A DNA stretch of 64,000 bases from Posidonia oceanica (taxonomy: Eukaryota; Streptophyta; Magnoliopsida; Alismatales; Posidoniaceae): NCBI GenBank assembly GCA_037176725.1, contig JAZBRS010000076.1, forward strand, positions 115,835,001-115,899,000, read 5' to 3'. The position numbers and the translations under genes are program-made. A model generated the notes under the pieces. The model had not been told where the DNA came from, searched no databases, and saw only the letters and a list, made by a program, of their open reading frames with translations. Numbering within the stretch: position 1 is the first letter of the stretch; each line of letters starts with the position of its first letter. Positions 36,015 through 47,400 of the stretch are shown piece by piece.

Positions 36015-36460
36015 CCGTTTCTTGCACCGTTTTGCATGCCGACTTTGTTTCTTGCACCGTTTTGCATGCCAACTTTGTTTCTCACACCGTTTTGCGTGCC
36101 GACTTTGTTTCTTGCACCGTTTTGCATGCCGACTTTGTTTCTTGCACCGTCTTGCGTGTCGACTTTGTTTCTTGCACCGTTTTACGTGCCGACTTTGTTT
36201 CTTGCACCGTTTTGCGTGCTGACTTTGTTTCTTGCACCGTTTTGCATGGCAACTTTGTTTCTTGCACCGTTTTGCATGGCGACTTTGTTTCTTGCACCGT
36301 TTTGCGTGCCAACTTTGTTTCTTGCACCGTTTTGCGTGCCGACTTTGTTTCTCGCACTGTTTTGCATTCTTGCTTTGTTTCTCGCACTGTTTTACATTCT
36401 TACTTCGTTTCTTGCATCGTTTTGCATGTCGACTTCATTTCTCGCACTGTTTTACATTGT
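36015..36460 (+). repeat. 30-bp minisatellite in the LTR of B, about 15 copies
   Basis: Unit TTTGCATGCCGACTTTG followed by TTTCTTGCACCGT. As 30 is a multiple of three, several overlapping frames stay open and give 10-residue repeats on both strands; I do not treat them as genes. Confidence 0.9.
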
Positions 36461-36528
36461 TTCCTCTTGCATGTCGCCCACATTGCCTATTTTTACTGCT
36501 GTTTTGTTTTATCACCTGCATTTGCATA

Positions 36529-36533
36529 TAGGG
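36529..36533 (+). repeat. Left target-site duplication of element A
   Basis: TAGGG directly before A's 5' LTR, matching TAGGG at 60711-60715 directly after A's 3' LTR. Confidence 0.9.
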
Positions 36534-39231
36534 TGTTGACACCCCATCTTGGCAGGCTTGGATCCTTGGAGCCCTCCTGGCGATTGCTGGACTCAAACCC
36601 AAACCCAAACCCTAATCCTCTTCTTTACCCTCCAAAATCAGCCCATCTTGACCTAAGCCTTTACCCCTCTTCCCAAGCTCAAAACCTAACCAAAACCCAT
36701 ACGAAAATCCACCAACACTCACTTAACAAGCCTACCCAAGAACCCAGAAATTTCCAAACCTAGACCATTCCCAAAAACCCTAGAAAACCTAGGCAAAACT
36801 CCCCTTTTTCTACACCTTGAAACCCCTCCAAAACCTTCTTAGAATCAAACCAAAACTTCAGGACCAACACCTCAAACCCTAGACTACCCACTCACCAATT
36901 TTCACCCCATTCCAAGACCCTTAAGACCCCCTTTCATCCAAATTATCCTTTTCTCTCTCTGGGATTATCATTTTCTCTCTCCTCTCTCTCTCCTGATTAT
37001 CATCTCTCTTTTCATCCCCTTCTTGCCCTTTCTCTGGTCTGGCTGTGGCCCCCCTCTATACTTCTATCCCTTCTCTATCTTATTCCTATTTTTACTTTAT
37101 TTTTAGCACTTTCCCTAATTTTCAAAAAATCCTTTTCCTTCAACCTATCTCTTTTCCTTTTATCTCCCTCTTTTTTCCATTTCTTTCCTCCTTCTCTTTT
37201 CCTTTTCCCTCTCTTGCAAAAATCCATAAAAGCCCCTAAAAATCTGTAAAACCCCAAAACATAAAAGAAACAAATCAGAACCCTAAGAAAAACAATTAAA
37301 AAACATTAAACAAGCAATTAAAAACCTAAACTTAACTAAATCAAACTAAAAGGAAAACCAAGCATGTAAGCTAAAAAATGCAAAACAAATCTAAAGAAAA
37401 CACTGAAAAATCAAGGAAAAAACTAAAATAAAACCAAAACCTACCAAAAGTAAAAACCCCATCAAAAGAATTAAAAAACAAACCCTAAAAAGAAGAATTA
37501 AAAAACAAACACTAAAACAAGTAATTAAAGAAACAAAGAGACATAACCTAACAAACCTAAGGAAAAAACAAATTAAAAACTTAATTAAAAGGAAAAGAAA
37601 AACACATTTAAAAGACTTAAAAACACCCTATCAAACCAGAAAAATCTAGCTAAAAACTCCAAGAAAAATCAACAAATAAAAATTAAAGCATAATTTAAAA
37701 GACTTAAGAAAGAAAAAAAAAACCCTAAGAAGACTAAGACTTAAAAACCTAAAACCAATCCTGATTAATACGAAAATAAATCCTAAAAAATCCTAATCAA
37801 TGTCCTGAGTATCTAACAAGAGAAACACAATTTTTAAAACAATTTAAAAAAGGGTTTAACAAACATTTAATCAAGTGAAAACCAATTAAAAGCAAAACCA
37901 AAACCCTAAAACCCTAATCAAGCCCAAAATGCATTAATCAACCCAAAATGGTCATTAAAAAATTTAATTAAAACCCTAATTTACATCACAACCTTTCTAG
38001 TATTTTTATTTATTTTTAGTTCATTTTTACTAATTTTATTTCCCCATTCTACCCTCTCTTCTTTCTTACTTCTCTTTTTCTTTCTTTCCTTTCCTTACTG
38101 GGCCCGTCGGCCCATTTTCCTTTTTCCTTTATTTTTTCTCCTTTTTCTCGGCCCGCAGCAGTCCGGCCCACACCTCTCCTTCTTCTTCCTCAGCCTTCTG
38201 CATTTTCTCCACTGGCTTTCTCCCGCGAGCTGCAACAGAGTTCCCTCCTCCATTTGAAATTCGACCTCCCATCCAATCACCAACAGCAGCTCGCCGCTCC
38301 TCCTTCATCTCAGTGGCTTTCCGGGAGGCAATCAATGCCTGTCGTCTCGCCGGCATCAGTCTCCTCTGCTGCAGTGGCCGCCGGTTGAATTCAAAAATTC
38401 CCAGCGCACCAGCAGCCAGCCTCCCCCTGATAAAAACCAGCCATTCGACCCCCTTCATTGCCCTTTTGGTCATCCGAGAGAGAGAGCTGAAAATCCAGAG
38501 AATTCCCAAGCAAATCTCCTTCTTCTCCCTCTGATTTTCAGCAACACTTCCCTTTCTTTTTCTCCTTAAAACCAAGCCCGTTCCAGCATCCAACTCTCTT
38601 CCATTTCATCCCCCAAATTCACCCAACACACCAGCATTCCTCCTCCATCATTTCCCAGCCTTTCCTTCCCTGTAAACACTCCAGTTCACCCGAACTTCCA
38701 TCACTGAAACCAGCTGCAACCCAACACCTCCTCTCCTGAAAATAGCCTTCACCACAGACCTCCAATCCTTCCCGAATCTTCCCAAGATATTCGCCTGAAC
38801 TCCACCTCCCCAAGGCACCCGACATTCAGCCTAGCAACCCACCACCGCACCTACACGCCACCACAAACAGTTGCCTCCCTCTCTGACCAGAAAACCCACC
38901 AGCTTGCAATCTCCACCCACAGCCTCCCAAAACCCAATTCGACCGCCCAGAATCCTTCAACAGACCTCCAGCAATCTTCCAGAAGTTCCCGTCCAGCCTG
39001 AGGAGTAGCAGACACTCCCCCCGGCCTCCGGCTGCCACTCTGAACCCACGACCTGCCGAATCTCTCTCCGGCCTGCACAGCTCGCGTCTGATCATTTGGG
39101 AAGCTCCGGAGGGCCGTTCTGAGGTGACTCTAGCCCTCGTGAGCAGCGGACAGCGCCCGCAGCGACCGGACGGACCCCATCGGCGACCCCTGAAGCCACC
39201 TACGTCGGGAGGGCATCTCAGACGCGGACCC

Positions 39232-39241
39232 AGGTAAAAGT
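39232..39241 (+). promoter_or_regulatory. Candidate 5' splice site inside the LTR
   Basis: CAGGTAAAAG marks a sharp change from GC-rich to T/A-rich sequence, as at plant exon-intron borders. GGTAA-type motifs occupy the same relative place in LTR-L (40), the LTRs at 8899 (10818) and 15327 (16448), element 3 (about 24660, reversed) and A's 3' LTR (57790). An intron could run into the leader, where TTGTGTCAG (about 43291-43299) is a possible acceptor. Inferred only. Confidence 0.4.
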
Positions 39242-41808
39242 TTCTTCCCCTAGTCCCCTTTTCTTCCCTCGCTGCTTCTCAGCCCCTTAGAAGTAGGTTT
39301 CCAGCCCTCCAGATGCTCCTGCAGCTCACCGGTCTTCCCGTCTTCTCCGGCGCCGGTCCCCTGATCTCCGGACGCTCCGCCCAGCAGAACGGACTCCCGA
39401 CGATTCCCAGAGCTCCGCACGGTCGCCGGCTACGTCCTCTGCCATCTCGCGCCTCCCCAAGCCCCCTGTGTCGGCGGTGGTGAGCGCCGGTGGCTCACTG
39501 CTACAGTGCCAGCCACCGCCGGTAAATCACTGTGCATTTATTTTCTTAGTTATAAGATTTCTGTGCAGATATTGCATGTTTGCCTTAAGTTTTTTAATTT
39601 TTGCGTTTCAGTCCTCTGTCCCTTTAATATGCTTAGTTTTTAATTAGAAACCATGCTAAATTGCTGCTTTTATCTCTGCTTTTCAGTATTTTCTTTCCAG
39701 TCCTTTTACTGTGCTGTGCTGTTGTAACTTTTTGCATTTTAGCCCTTCTGTTTTTTATTTTTGCATGTAAGTCCTGCCCTAAATCAGTTCATTTAATTGC
39801 ATGCATTTTACCATATGAAATTGCATTCTGCATCCCTGCATGTTTTTGATTTTGCATATAGGTCCATGCACTGTAGTAACTTAGGTTTTATTTTTAATTT
39901 TTGCATACTGCATTGCATATTTTCCCCCCTGTTTTTGCATATTTGCATTTAGGTCCATTTTAAATGGACAGTAACCATTTGCATGCATTTTTGCATACTG
40001 CATTGCATTTTGGCCCCTGTTTTTTTCAGAAATTACACATCAGTCCTTTTCAGTGTTTTCAGAGCATATTTACCAAACAAAATTGCATATTTGACCCCTG
40101 CATGATTCAAAAATCACACATAGGTCCTTGCATCTTTTAAAAACCATGTAAAAAGACTGTTTTGCCCCTAAAGTTGCATCTTAGCTCCTATGCTTACAAA
40201 ATTGCATGTAGACCCTCCACTTGCATCCCTAGACTCCCCAGAACCCTGTTTTCTGAAAAATTTGCATTTTAGACCCTAGTTTTTCCAAAATTGCATTCTG
40301 ATCTCTTTTGTTTTTAAAACTTCTTCCAATGCATACCCTCTTTTCAAATTAGCTTTCTGAGCCCAGTCTTTTGCGAAACAACCCTCTGCCCTCTCCTGTT
40401 TTCAAAACCCTCCTCTGTGGACCCCATCTTTTGTGAAAATTTGCATTTTAGCCCCTTTTCTTTTTCAAAAATGCTTTTGAACTCCTGTCTTTTCCAAGTT
40501 TGTTCCCCTTGTTTCTCCTTGCTTGTGCATGCATTCTGCATTCATTTAGTCTTGCATTTTAGCATCCTTTTGCACACACTAAGCACCTTTAGCTCCCCTT
40601 CACCTGGGAGGACCTTTCGCACACCCCTAGGACCTCCCGAACACCTAGATCTGTTCTTCTCCCCTGTTCTGGCCTTCCTGCCTTGAAGCTGCGATATCTT
40701 CCGATCCGGCCGTTGGATCTTCTCAAGCAAGTTGCCCAGGCAACCGTAGCGAAGCGCTCTTCAGCATGGACCAAGCAGATCTCAAATCAGGCTCCAGGAT
40801 TTCCAGGTATGTCCTCCTGAACCCCTGCATTGCATTCATTTGCATGCCATTTGCATAGTTTTCCTCGTTTTCGATTTCTGTTTCTTTGAGCATGTAGAAT
40901 AGGGCCTCCTCTTCTTGTCTATTAGCTCAGATCTCCGTTTTGCGTTTCCCTATGTGTTTTGTGTTGAGTTTTCCTGGATTTACCACTTAATGTGACTTTC
41001 TCCCCCCTTTTCCACGATCCGATCGCATCGCGAGCTTTGGGCAGCATGCGAGACACACCATGGAACGGTTCAGTGGGAAATGGTTGCAAAAGAGGTGGTA
41101 ATCCTCCCGTTTGCTCACTCTCCCCTTTGTAGGTCTTCACACCTACTCTGTGTGGCCCCGAACAGCACCTGTTCTCACACATGCGCTGTTCTGCTTCTCC
41201 TTTTTCTGCTTCTAATCTTTTCCTTGCATTTGCATTCGCACAGCTTTCCGAGGTTTTATCTCGCTGCTTTTGGCACCGTTTTGCGTGCCCATTCTCGTTT
41301 TGGCACCGTTTTGCATGCCTGCTTTGTCTTTCGCGTCGTTTTGCGCGCTCGCCCTGTTTTTGGCACAGTTTTGTGTGCCCGTCACCATCTTTTGCACCGA
41401 TTTGCGTGCCGCCTTGCTTTCTCGCCCGTTTTGCCTGCCGACCTTGTCTTTTTGCACCATTTTGCGCGCTTTCTTGTTTTTCGCCTCGTTTTGCGTGTTT
41501 TACGCCGTTTTCTCTTGCATGTCGATTGCATTGCATGGTTTTACCGTTGTTTTGCTTTTTCGCCTGCATTTGCATATAGGGCTGTGATGCTTACTGTCTG
41601 GAGTTCTCACGAGCTAGGTTTCGCCTGGTTCGGAACACACAGAGCGTAGCTGAGCATTTAGAAAGCACGTTTACTTCCTTTCTTTGCATCTCTCCACTTA
41701 GAGCACACCTTGAGCATTCATTTAGGCATTCATAGGCACATAGGCATTCAATCCTGCATTTCCCTGCGTATGCGAGCGTAAGCCTAGAAAGACCGATTCT
41801 CGGGCGTG

Positions 41809-41847
41809 TCGGGGGTGCCTAACACCTTCCCCGCACGTAACAGGAGT
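41809..41847 (+). promoter_or_regulatory. Conserved LTR hairpin block (copy 4)
   Basis: TCGGGGGTGCCTAACACC then TTCCCCGCACGTAACAGGAG; compare the copy at 2122. Confidence 0.7.
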
Positions 41848-42153
41848 TCATGCCCTGTCTTTTGGCCCGCAATGACCGTACTGCCCTTATCCTAGGCTAG
41901 AGTCATCTCATTTGCATGCATTTGCATTTGTTTCCTTTGCATTGCTTTGCTTTGCATTTCTTGCTTGGTTTTGCGTGTTAATTCACACATTTCCCCCGAT
42001 TTTCCTTGTCTCCCGTTAATAGACATGGTGGCGACTCTGATTTGTCTTATCTTTCTCTTTTCTCCTCGATTTCAAGTGTTTTCGAGTCGAGCCTCTTCCT
42101 CGGATCCAATCGCCGCTAAATAGCGAGCCTGATTCCGATCAGGATCGCTACAG

Positions 42154-42171
42154 TGGCGACTCCGCTGGGGA
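42154..42171 (+). promoter_or_regulatory. Primer binding site of element A (tRNA-Arg type)
   Basis: TGGCGACTCCGCTGGGGA, one base after the LTR's terminal CA. Its reverse complement resembles the 3' end of a plant tRNA-Arg (from memory ...CCCCAGTGGAGTCGCCA), with one mismatch. Arg-primed initiation is known for Ogre elements. Confidence 0.8.
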
Positions 42172-43481
42172 TGCTAGACTCCGGCTTTCGTTCCCGGCTT
42201 TTCGCTCGCCTGTTTTCGCAGTTTTGCCTGCCTTGTGTGCCTTCTTTGCCTGCTTTGCTTGTTTTTCTATGCAAACTCCTAGAAAGTCGCTTTGTGGCTA
42301 CTTTGCTTAGGTTTTGCACCTCTTTCGCCTCGGTTTGCGCTCCCTTTTCGCTTGGCTCTACTTCTCTGCTTGTTTATTTACTTATTGTCTTGCTTATGCT
42401 CTTACTTCCTTTACAGCTTACTTGTCTTTATTTTCCTTGCCTTACTTGCTTATTACTGCTTTAGTTATTACACATTACATGTCTACATACTTGTGTGGCA
42501 ACAATACATGCTTTTTGAATGTTGAATGCTTCTTTTACACCTTTGCTATGTCACTACGCACGCACATGCCTTGCATACATGCCTTTTGACTCGATGAATG
42601 TTTTTCTTCACCATTATGCTCACAAACACTCGCACATGCCATGCACTTGCCTTTTGTTGTGTTGTATAATTGTCTGCCTGCCATGCTTAACTGATTTTCT
42701 TCCCTTTCGCACATGCCATGCCTAGGATAGTAGAAACTTGTTTGCTCTCCCCATGGTTAACTAAAAACCGCAAGTAAAAAGAACTCCTAGGAGCAACTAG
42801 AGACTCTGAACAATCCTTCACTCCCTCTGGTTAATAAAATGTGCAAGATAAAAAACTCTAATCATTTGCATAAGCATCATATAGGGCATGCATTCTTCTC
42901 ATCTGAGTCCACCTATTAGTCTGCGAAGGACGGTCCCGGCTTCTTGTTCCACCACTTTGGGCATGGCACGAGTCAGTCAGTCTGTCCCCCCCTCGTCCGG
43001 GGGTCGTGTCAGTGTTAGTAGAGGGTACCACCCATGCTTTGGCGGGGTAGAGGCCACCAACACACCACCCTGTCATTTCCTGAGCTTTGGGCCGGGAGTT
43101 AGACAGGGGACCTACTTTTTCTGACCTGAGTCGGTGACCCGTACACCCAGGGGTACCCGGAGTAGACAACCTTGCTAGGAAACACTAGTTAGGTAAGGGG
43201 GGCATACTAGAAAGCATGCATATCATTCATGCCATTTAACTAACTCATTTGCATTCATCTTTTAGTTTCTAACCCTAATTTCCTTCTGTTGTGTCAGCGT
43301 GATCGGTAAGCGAGTTTCCCTTTGCTAGAGCTCGAGTATCGGCCCCCGTTGACACCCCTTTTGCGACTTCATTCGCGACCATTCCCCTTCCGGGCTATCC
43401 GCACTTGCGATGATAGCTCCTCTTAGGAAGCACCGCTTGAACACTCGTCGCAGCCCTATTCTCACGCGATCTAGGTTAGCA
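42172..43481 (+). other. Leader of element A
   Basis: Long untranslated leader with T/C-rich sequence (42180-42470), CACATGCCATGC-like repeats (42540-42730) and a block at 42890-43160 (GAGTCCACCTATTAGTCTGC, GAGCTTTGGGCCGGGAGTTA, TGACCTGAGTCGGTGACC) that is also well kept in element B (62098-62340). That block is a candidate packaging or translation-control region; this is an inference. Small ORFs here are not credible. Confidence 0.6.
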
Positions 43482-44486
43482 ATGGCCCAGTACGTTAGTG
43501 AGCCTCTTTTCACTCCTGTCACGGAGGGTGTTCCCGTTCCGGCCCCTCCGGTTGCTCCTTCTGTCCCCCTTGTTCCCCCTCCGACGCCAGGGTTTCCTCC
43601 CCTGACGTCTCTAGGTTCTCAGTACGTCCCGGGACAGTGGCAAGCATCTCTTCCTCCGGATCCGGTCGCCGAATCTATCTTGACGGCCGTCACTCGCGTT
43701 TCGGAGACGCAACTGCCCCCTCCATCCCAGGGATACGTCGCTTTCGACATCCCTTCCACCGTCGCTGCGACCTTTGCTGTAGAATCCTTCCCTCCCGGAC
43801 AGTCTGTGTCCGTGCCACTTGTTTCTCAGCCTTCGCCGGCACTGCACTTTAGCGTCCCTACTGGCGAGACGCCCGAGGCGCAGTACCAGCACCTGATGGA
43901 GCTTGCCCAGAGACTGCAGGGCATGGCTCTATCAGTTCATCCTTCTTCTATTCCTGTCGTTCCTGAGGTTCCTCTGAGGCCAGTTCCTGCATTCCATGCA
44001 TCGACCTCCACACCTCCGCCTCGACCATCGTCTCAACTGCTCACGGTTCCGACGATGGGGGCCCGCTTGCCGCCTCCTGCTGCACAACACTTAGCACAGC
44101 ATGCTCCACTTCCCCCTGGTGGTCAGTCCTTTGGACCGGCTGGAGCCCAGTACCTCACTGGCTCGCTGTCTGGCACTCCGCCTGTACAGCAACTGGTGTT
44201 CCGTCATCCTGCCCCTATCACAGCACAGCATGGCATCTACTCTTCTCCTCTGCACCAGGTCCAGCATCCTGCATACACTCCTGCATACACAGTCCCCCAG
44301 CACGGATACGCCGGCCATCCCGTTGCTCCACCAGGCGACGCTATGGTAGATCCGGAGGAGCACTTAGGTGCGACCCATTCGGCGTATGTGCTCGCTACCC
44401 CTGCTGATCCCTCTCCTACAGCAGCAATCCCAGACCCCATCAATAACCGGATGGACGTCTTGGAGAAGGCACTACGACTAGTGTAG
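43482..44486 (+). CDS. gag: Gag N-terminal part, ending at an in-frame UAG
   Basis: Structural protein of the retrotransposon particle, N-terminal part. The frame is open from 43410; I prefer the ATG at 43482 (MAQYVSEPLF) because element B has the same ATGGCCCAG and lacks the upstream ATG. The sequence is rich in Pro, Ser, Gln and His and ends in a short helical segment (NNRMDVLEKALRLV), typical of the region just before the capsid-like domain in Tat/Ogre Gag. The UAG at 44484-44486 is followed in the same frame by the rest of gag. In related proteins this codon is, as I recall, Gln (LRLVQGT), so C-to-T mutation is the simplest origin, but B has the same stop. Confidence 0.7.
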   Translation: MAQYVSEPLFTPVTEGVPVPAPPVAPSVPLVPPPTPGFPPLTSLGSQYVPGQWQASLPPDPVAESILTAVTRVSETQLPPPSQGYVAFDIPSTVAATFAVESFPPGQSVSVPLVSQPSPALHFSVPTGETPEAQYQHLMELAQRLQGMALSVHPSSIPVVPEVPLRPVPAFHASTSTPPPRPSSQLLTVPTMGARLPPPAAQHLAQHAPLPPGGQSFGPAGAQYLTGSLSGTPPVQQLVFRHPAPITAQHGIYSSPLHQVQHPAYTPAYTVPQHGYAGHPVAPPGDAMVDPEEHLGATHSAYVLATPADPSPTAAIPDPINNRMDVLEKALRLV

Positions 44487-47400
44487 GGTACTGAGCACCA
44501 GACCTACCAATTCCGGGACCTCTGCTGCTTTCCAGAGGCGGTACTCCCTCCAAAGTTCAAAATCCCAGACTTCGAGAAGTATAATGGTAGGGGCTGCCCC
44601 GTAGCACACTTGAAGGCGTATTACGGTGATCTCGCTCAGCTTCAGGCTGACGAGAGGTTGCTGATCCGCCTGTTCCAGAAGAGTTTGACCGGGCCGACAC
44701 TCAAGTGGTTTACATCACTTAATATGTCAGCCATCAAGACTTGGAATGACCTCAGTCAGGCGTTCCTGGAACAATACTCCTTCAACCTCGATCTGGTCCC
44801 AAAGAGGGCGGACTTGATCGCAATCAAGCAGAATTCTGGCGAGCCGTTCGGGGAGTACGTCTGCCGCTGGCGCGCCCTTGCCTCTCAGGTTCGAGATAGA
44901 CCCTCTGACGAGGAGTCTATCGAGATCGTTATCAAAGGGGCGCAGCCGTCTCTCAGAGCTCTGCTTAGCATCCAACCAGTCACTACTTTTGCGGCACTCA
45001 TCAGAGCTGGAGCGCGCGTGGAGAGTTCTTTGCGGAGTGGCAACTTCCCGGCTCTCTCTGCGTTCGCTAAGCAGGCAGTGATAAGCAGTAACAGTGCCAA
45101 CAGCAGTGCCCCCAACAACAACAGCGGCAGCAGCAACAACCGCCCGAAGAGGAAGGATTCGCCGAAACCCGCTGTTGCATTCGTCGACTCCCCTGCTGTG
45201 CCTGTTCGCTTGCCATCCCGGCCTGCCCCAGCTCAGATGGTGTACGCTCCTGCACCTAGGAATCCACACACACCACACATCACTACCACCGATAGACCGG
45301 TCTATCCTGCCGCACCGGTTCAGCAAGGCTCACACCCAAGGCAAAGAAGGCCACCCATTGAGAGGCGTAGTTTCACCCCACTGGTGGAACCACTCACGGC
45401 CATCTTGCCAAAGGTTGCATCGCTCTTGAAGTTCCCGGAGGTTCGTCCGCCGCCAAGTCCTCTGCCGCATTGGTTTAGGTCGGACCTCTTCTGTAATTTC
45501 CATCGAAGTGTCGGGCATTCGACGGACAATTGCTTCTCCCTGCGGAACGCAATTCAGGACTTGATCGAATCGGGAACGATTGTGATCGACACGCACGAGG
45601 CATCCACCCAAGCACACACTCATGCATCTGCACACTTAGCTGTTCCCCCGCATTCTGGCATCGTCCGCCAACCTTTACCGGAGCACACTTATCCGGGAGG
45701 GGCGGGAACCTCAGGCATCCACTCCGTCTTTCCCTCTGGGCCTGCTACCTCTGTGGTCGACCCTTCTGATCTCATCTCTGACATCTCTGAGCCTTTCCCA
45801 GTCAGTCTCTATCTCGCGGCAGTTGCTGGCTCCGAGTCGGGAATTCACCTGATCCGACCGCGTGCCAGGCCGGAGCGCCCTCTCGCGCCTCCCACCGTGC
45901 TTCCCCAGGCTCAATCCCCTGTGCACCTCCTAGCTAGAGCCCAACCTAGTTCTCCCATCCACCTTTTAGGGCGGCCTCAGTTACACCTTCTAGGCAGACC
46001 TCAACCTGCCCCAGCCTTCCCACCCCAACAACCATACCCATTAGACAGACCGCAGTATCCAATAGGTCCCCCTGTAACCCCTCCTGTGCTCGCAGCATGT
46101 GCTCCAGTCGTCATTGATTTGACCCTGGACACCCATCGCATCCCTTACAGCTACGCCACAGAGATGTGCGCGGAAGTAACGCGATCGGGGAGGGTTTACA
46201 GGCCCCCAACACCGGCAATTAGGCCAACTCACCCTAGACCTGTTATGCCCCCACCCTCTAGCCAACCCATAGTAGATCCAACTCCAGATCAGCTTGTAAC
46301 TAGCCAAATCCCTAGCCAGCCTGTAGTAACCCAGCTTCCTGCCACTACTCCCTCAGAACCTGCTAGAATCACCCCTCTAGTTGCTAGAAGGAGCCAACTT
46401 AAGGTGGACTTGACCTCCCAGCTTAAGAAGGTCAAAGTCGACATTTCTATCTGGGATTTGATCCACACCTCTGCCGAACACCGCGAGGCTTTTCTTCGTG
46501 TGTTCCAGGCTGCCCGTGTGTCCCAGTCCATTGAGCCTTCTGCCTTGGAGAGCATGGTTGGTTTGATTGCGGAGCCCCAGGTCATCTCTTTTACGAGTGA
46601 TGAGCTGCCTCCGGCGGGGATTAATCATAACCAGCCCCTGTTCGTCACGGTGCAGTTCAAAAACTTTCGCATTCCCCTAACACTGGTTGATAATGGGTCA
46701 GGCCTTAACGTCTGCCCCTTGCGTACAGCAACCAAGCTCGGATTCAAAGCCGAGGACATCACGCCAGCCGTGAAGGGAATGACAGTCTTTGACAACACTC
46801 ACCATGATGCTCTAGGGGTCCTGATTATTCCTCTCGCTATTGGCCCAGTTGTCTTCGACGTAGAATTTTATGTCGTCGACTTGCAGCCGAACTTCAATCT
46901 TCTGCTTGGGCGCCCTTGGCTCCACAAGCATCAGGTCCTTCCTTCGACCCTCCATCGAATGATAAAGTACCGTCGCGGCGACGATGTTATTGTCGTCATG
47001 GCGGAGAACTTTGAGAAGGAGCGGATCGAAGCAGTCTCCCCCGTGTCTTCGCAATCTATCCCGTTTGATCCCGAGACTTCTGAAGCCCTATATCGCGTTA
47101 ATCGGTGCGAGCCGGTTAACTTCATTCCTGATCTTGAACGTGTCAACTCCTTGACTGTTCACAGCAACCCCTTTCGAATGGTCGAGAATGTATGTCACAG
47201 GCGGGGTTACATAAAGGGTACGCCGCTCGGGCGTCACGGCCAAGGGATCGCGGAGCCGATCGTAGCAGTGGAGCGAAGGAAATCTGAAGGCCTCGGCTAC
47301 AAGCCCAAGACCAACGAAGATCACTGCTCTCAGCTCAACAATCCAGAATCAGCCATTCCCAGAGACCTCACTAACTTTACCAGTGCAAGAACCCTGGGAT

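Larger units (their letters stand above)
31574..36533 (+). mobile_element. Element B 5' LTR, part 1
   Basis: Starts TGTTGACACCCCATTTTGAC within the internal region of element 3; the flanking five bases ATATG are its likely target site. It contains C-rich U3-like sequence, an A-rich stretch of short AATTAAAAA repeats (32290-33050), a T/C-rich run, a GC-rich part and GCATTTAGGTCC-type AT-rich sequence (34730-35700). It is broken at 36533 by element A and continues at 60711. The joined length (leaving out one target copy) is 5,584 bp, close to A's 5,619 bp. Confidence 0.85.
36534..42152 (+). mobile_element. 5' LTR of element A
   Basis: Starts TGTTGACACCCCATCTTGGC and ends GGATCGCTACA. Sub-parts: AAACCCTA-containing C-rich start, T/C-rich tract (36950-37230), A-rich tract with AATTAAAAA words (37240-37990), GC-rich part (38100-39500), donor-like CAGGTAAAAG (39232-39241), AT-rich part with GCATTTTAG/AGGTCC words, GCACCGTTTTGC minisatellite (41265-41520), conserved hairpin block (41809-41847). 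A TGGCGACTCTG that resembles the start of the primer site lies at about 42029, inside the LTR. Confidence 0.93.

Noticed and set aside
36595..36615. Interstitial telomere repeats (AAACCCTAA words, also 15415-15490 and 37905-37925)
   Set aside because: Only single or few irregular copies in C-rich or A-rich LTR sequence; no perfect tandem array.
38129..38593. 154-aa minus-strand frame present in both LTRs of A (again at 56687-57151)
   Set aside because: Duplicated only because the LTRs are duplicated; no recognisable domain, and it is antisense to the LTR.
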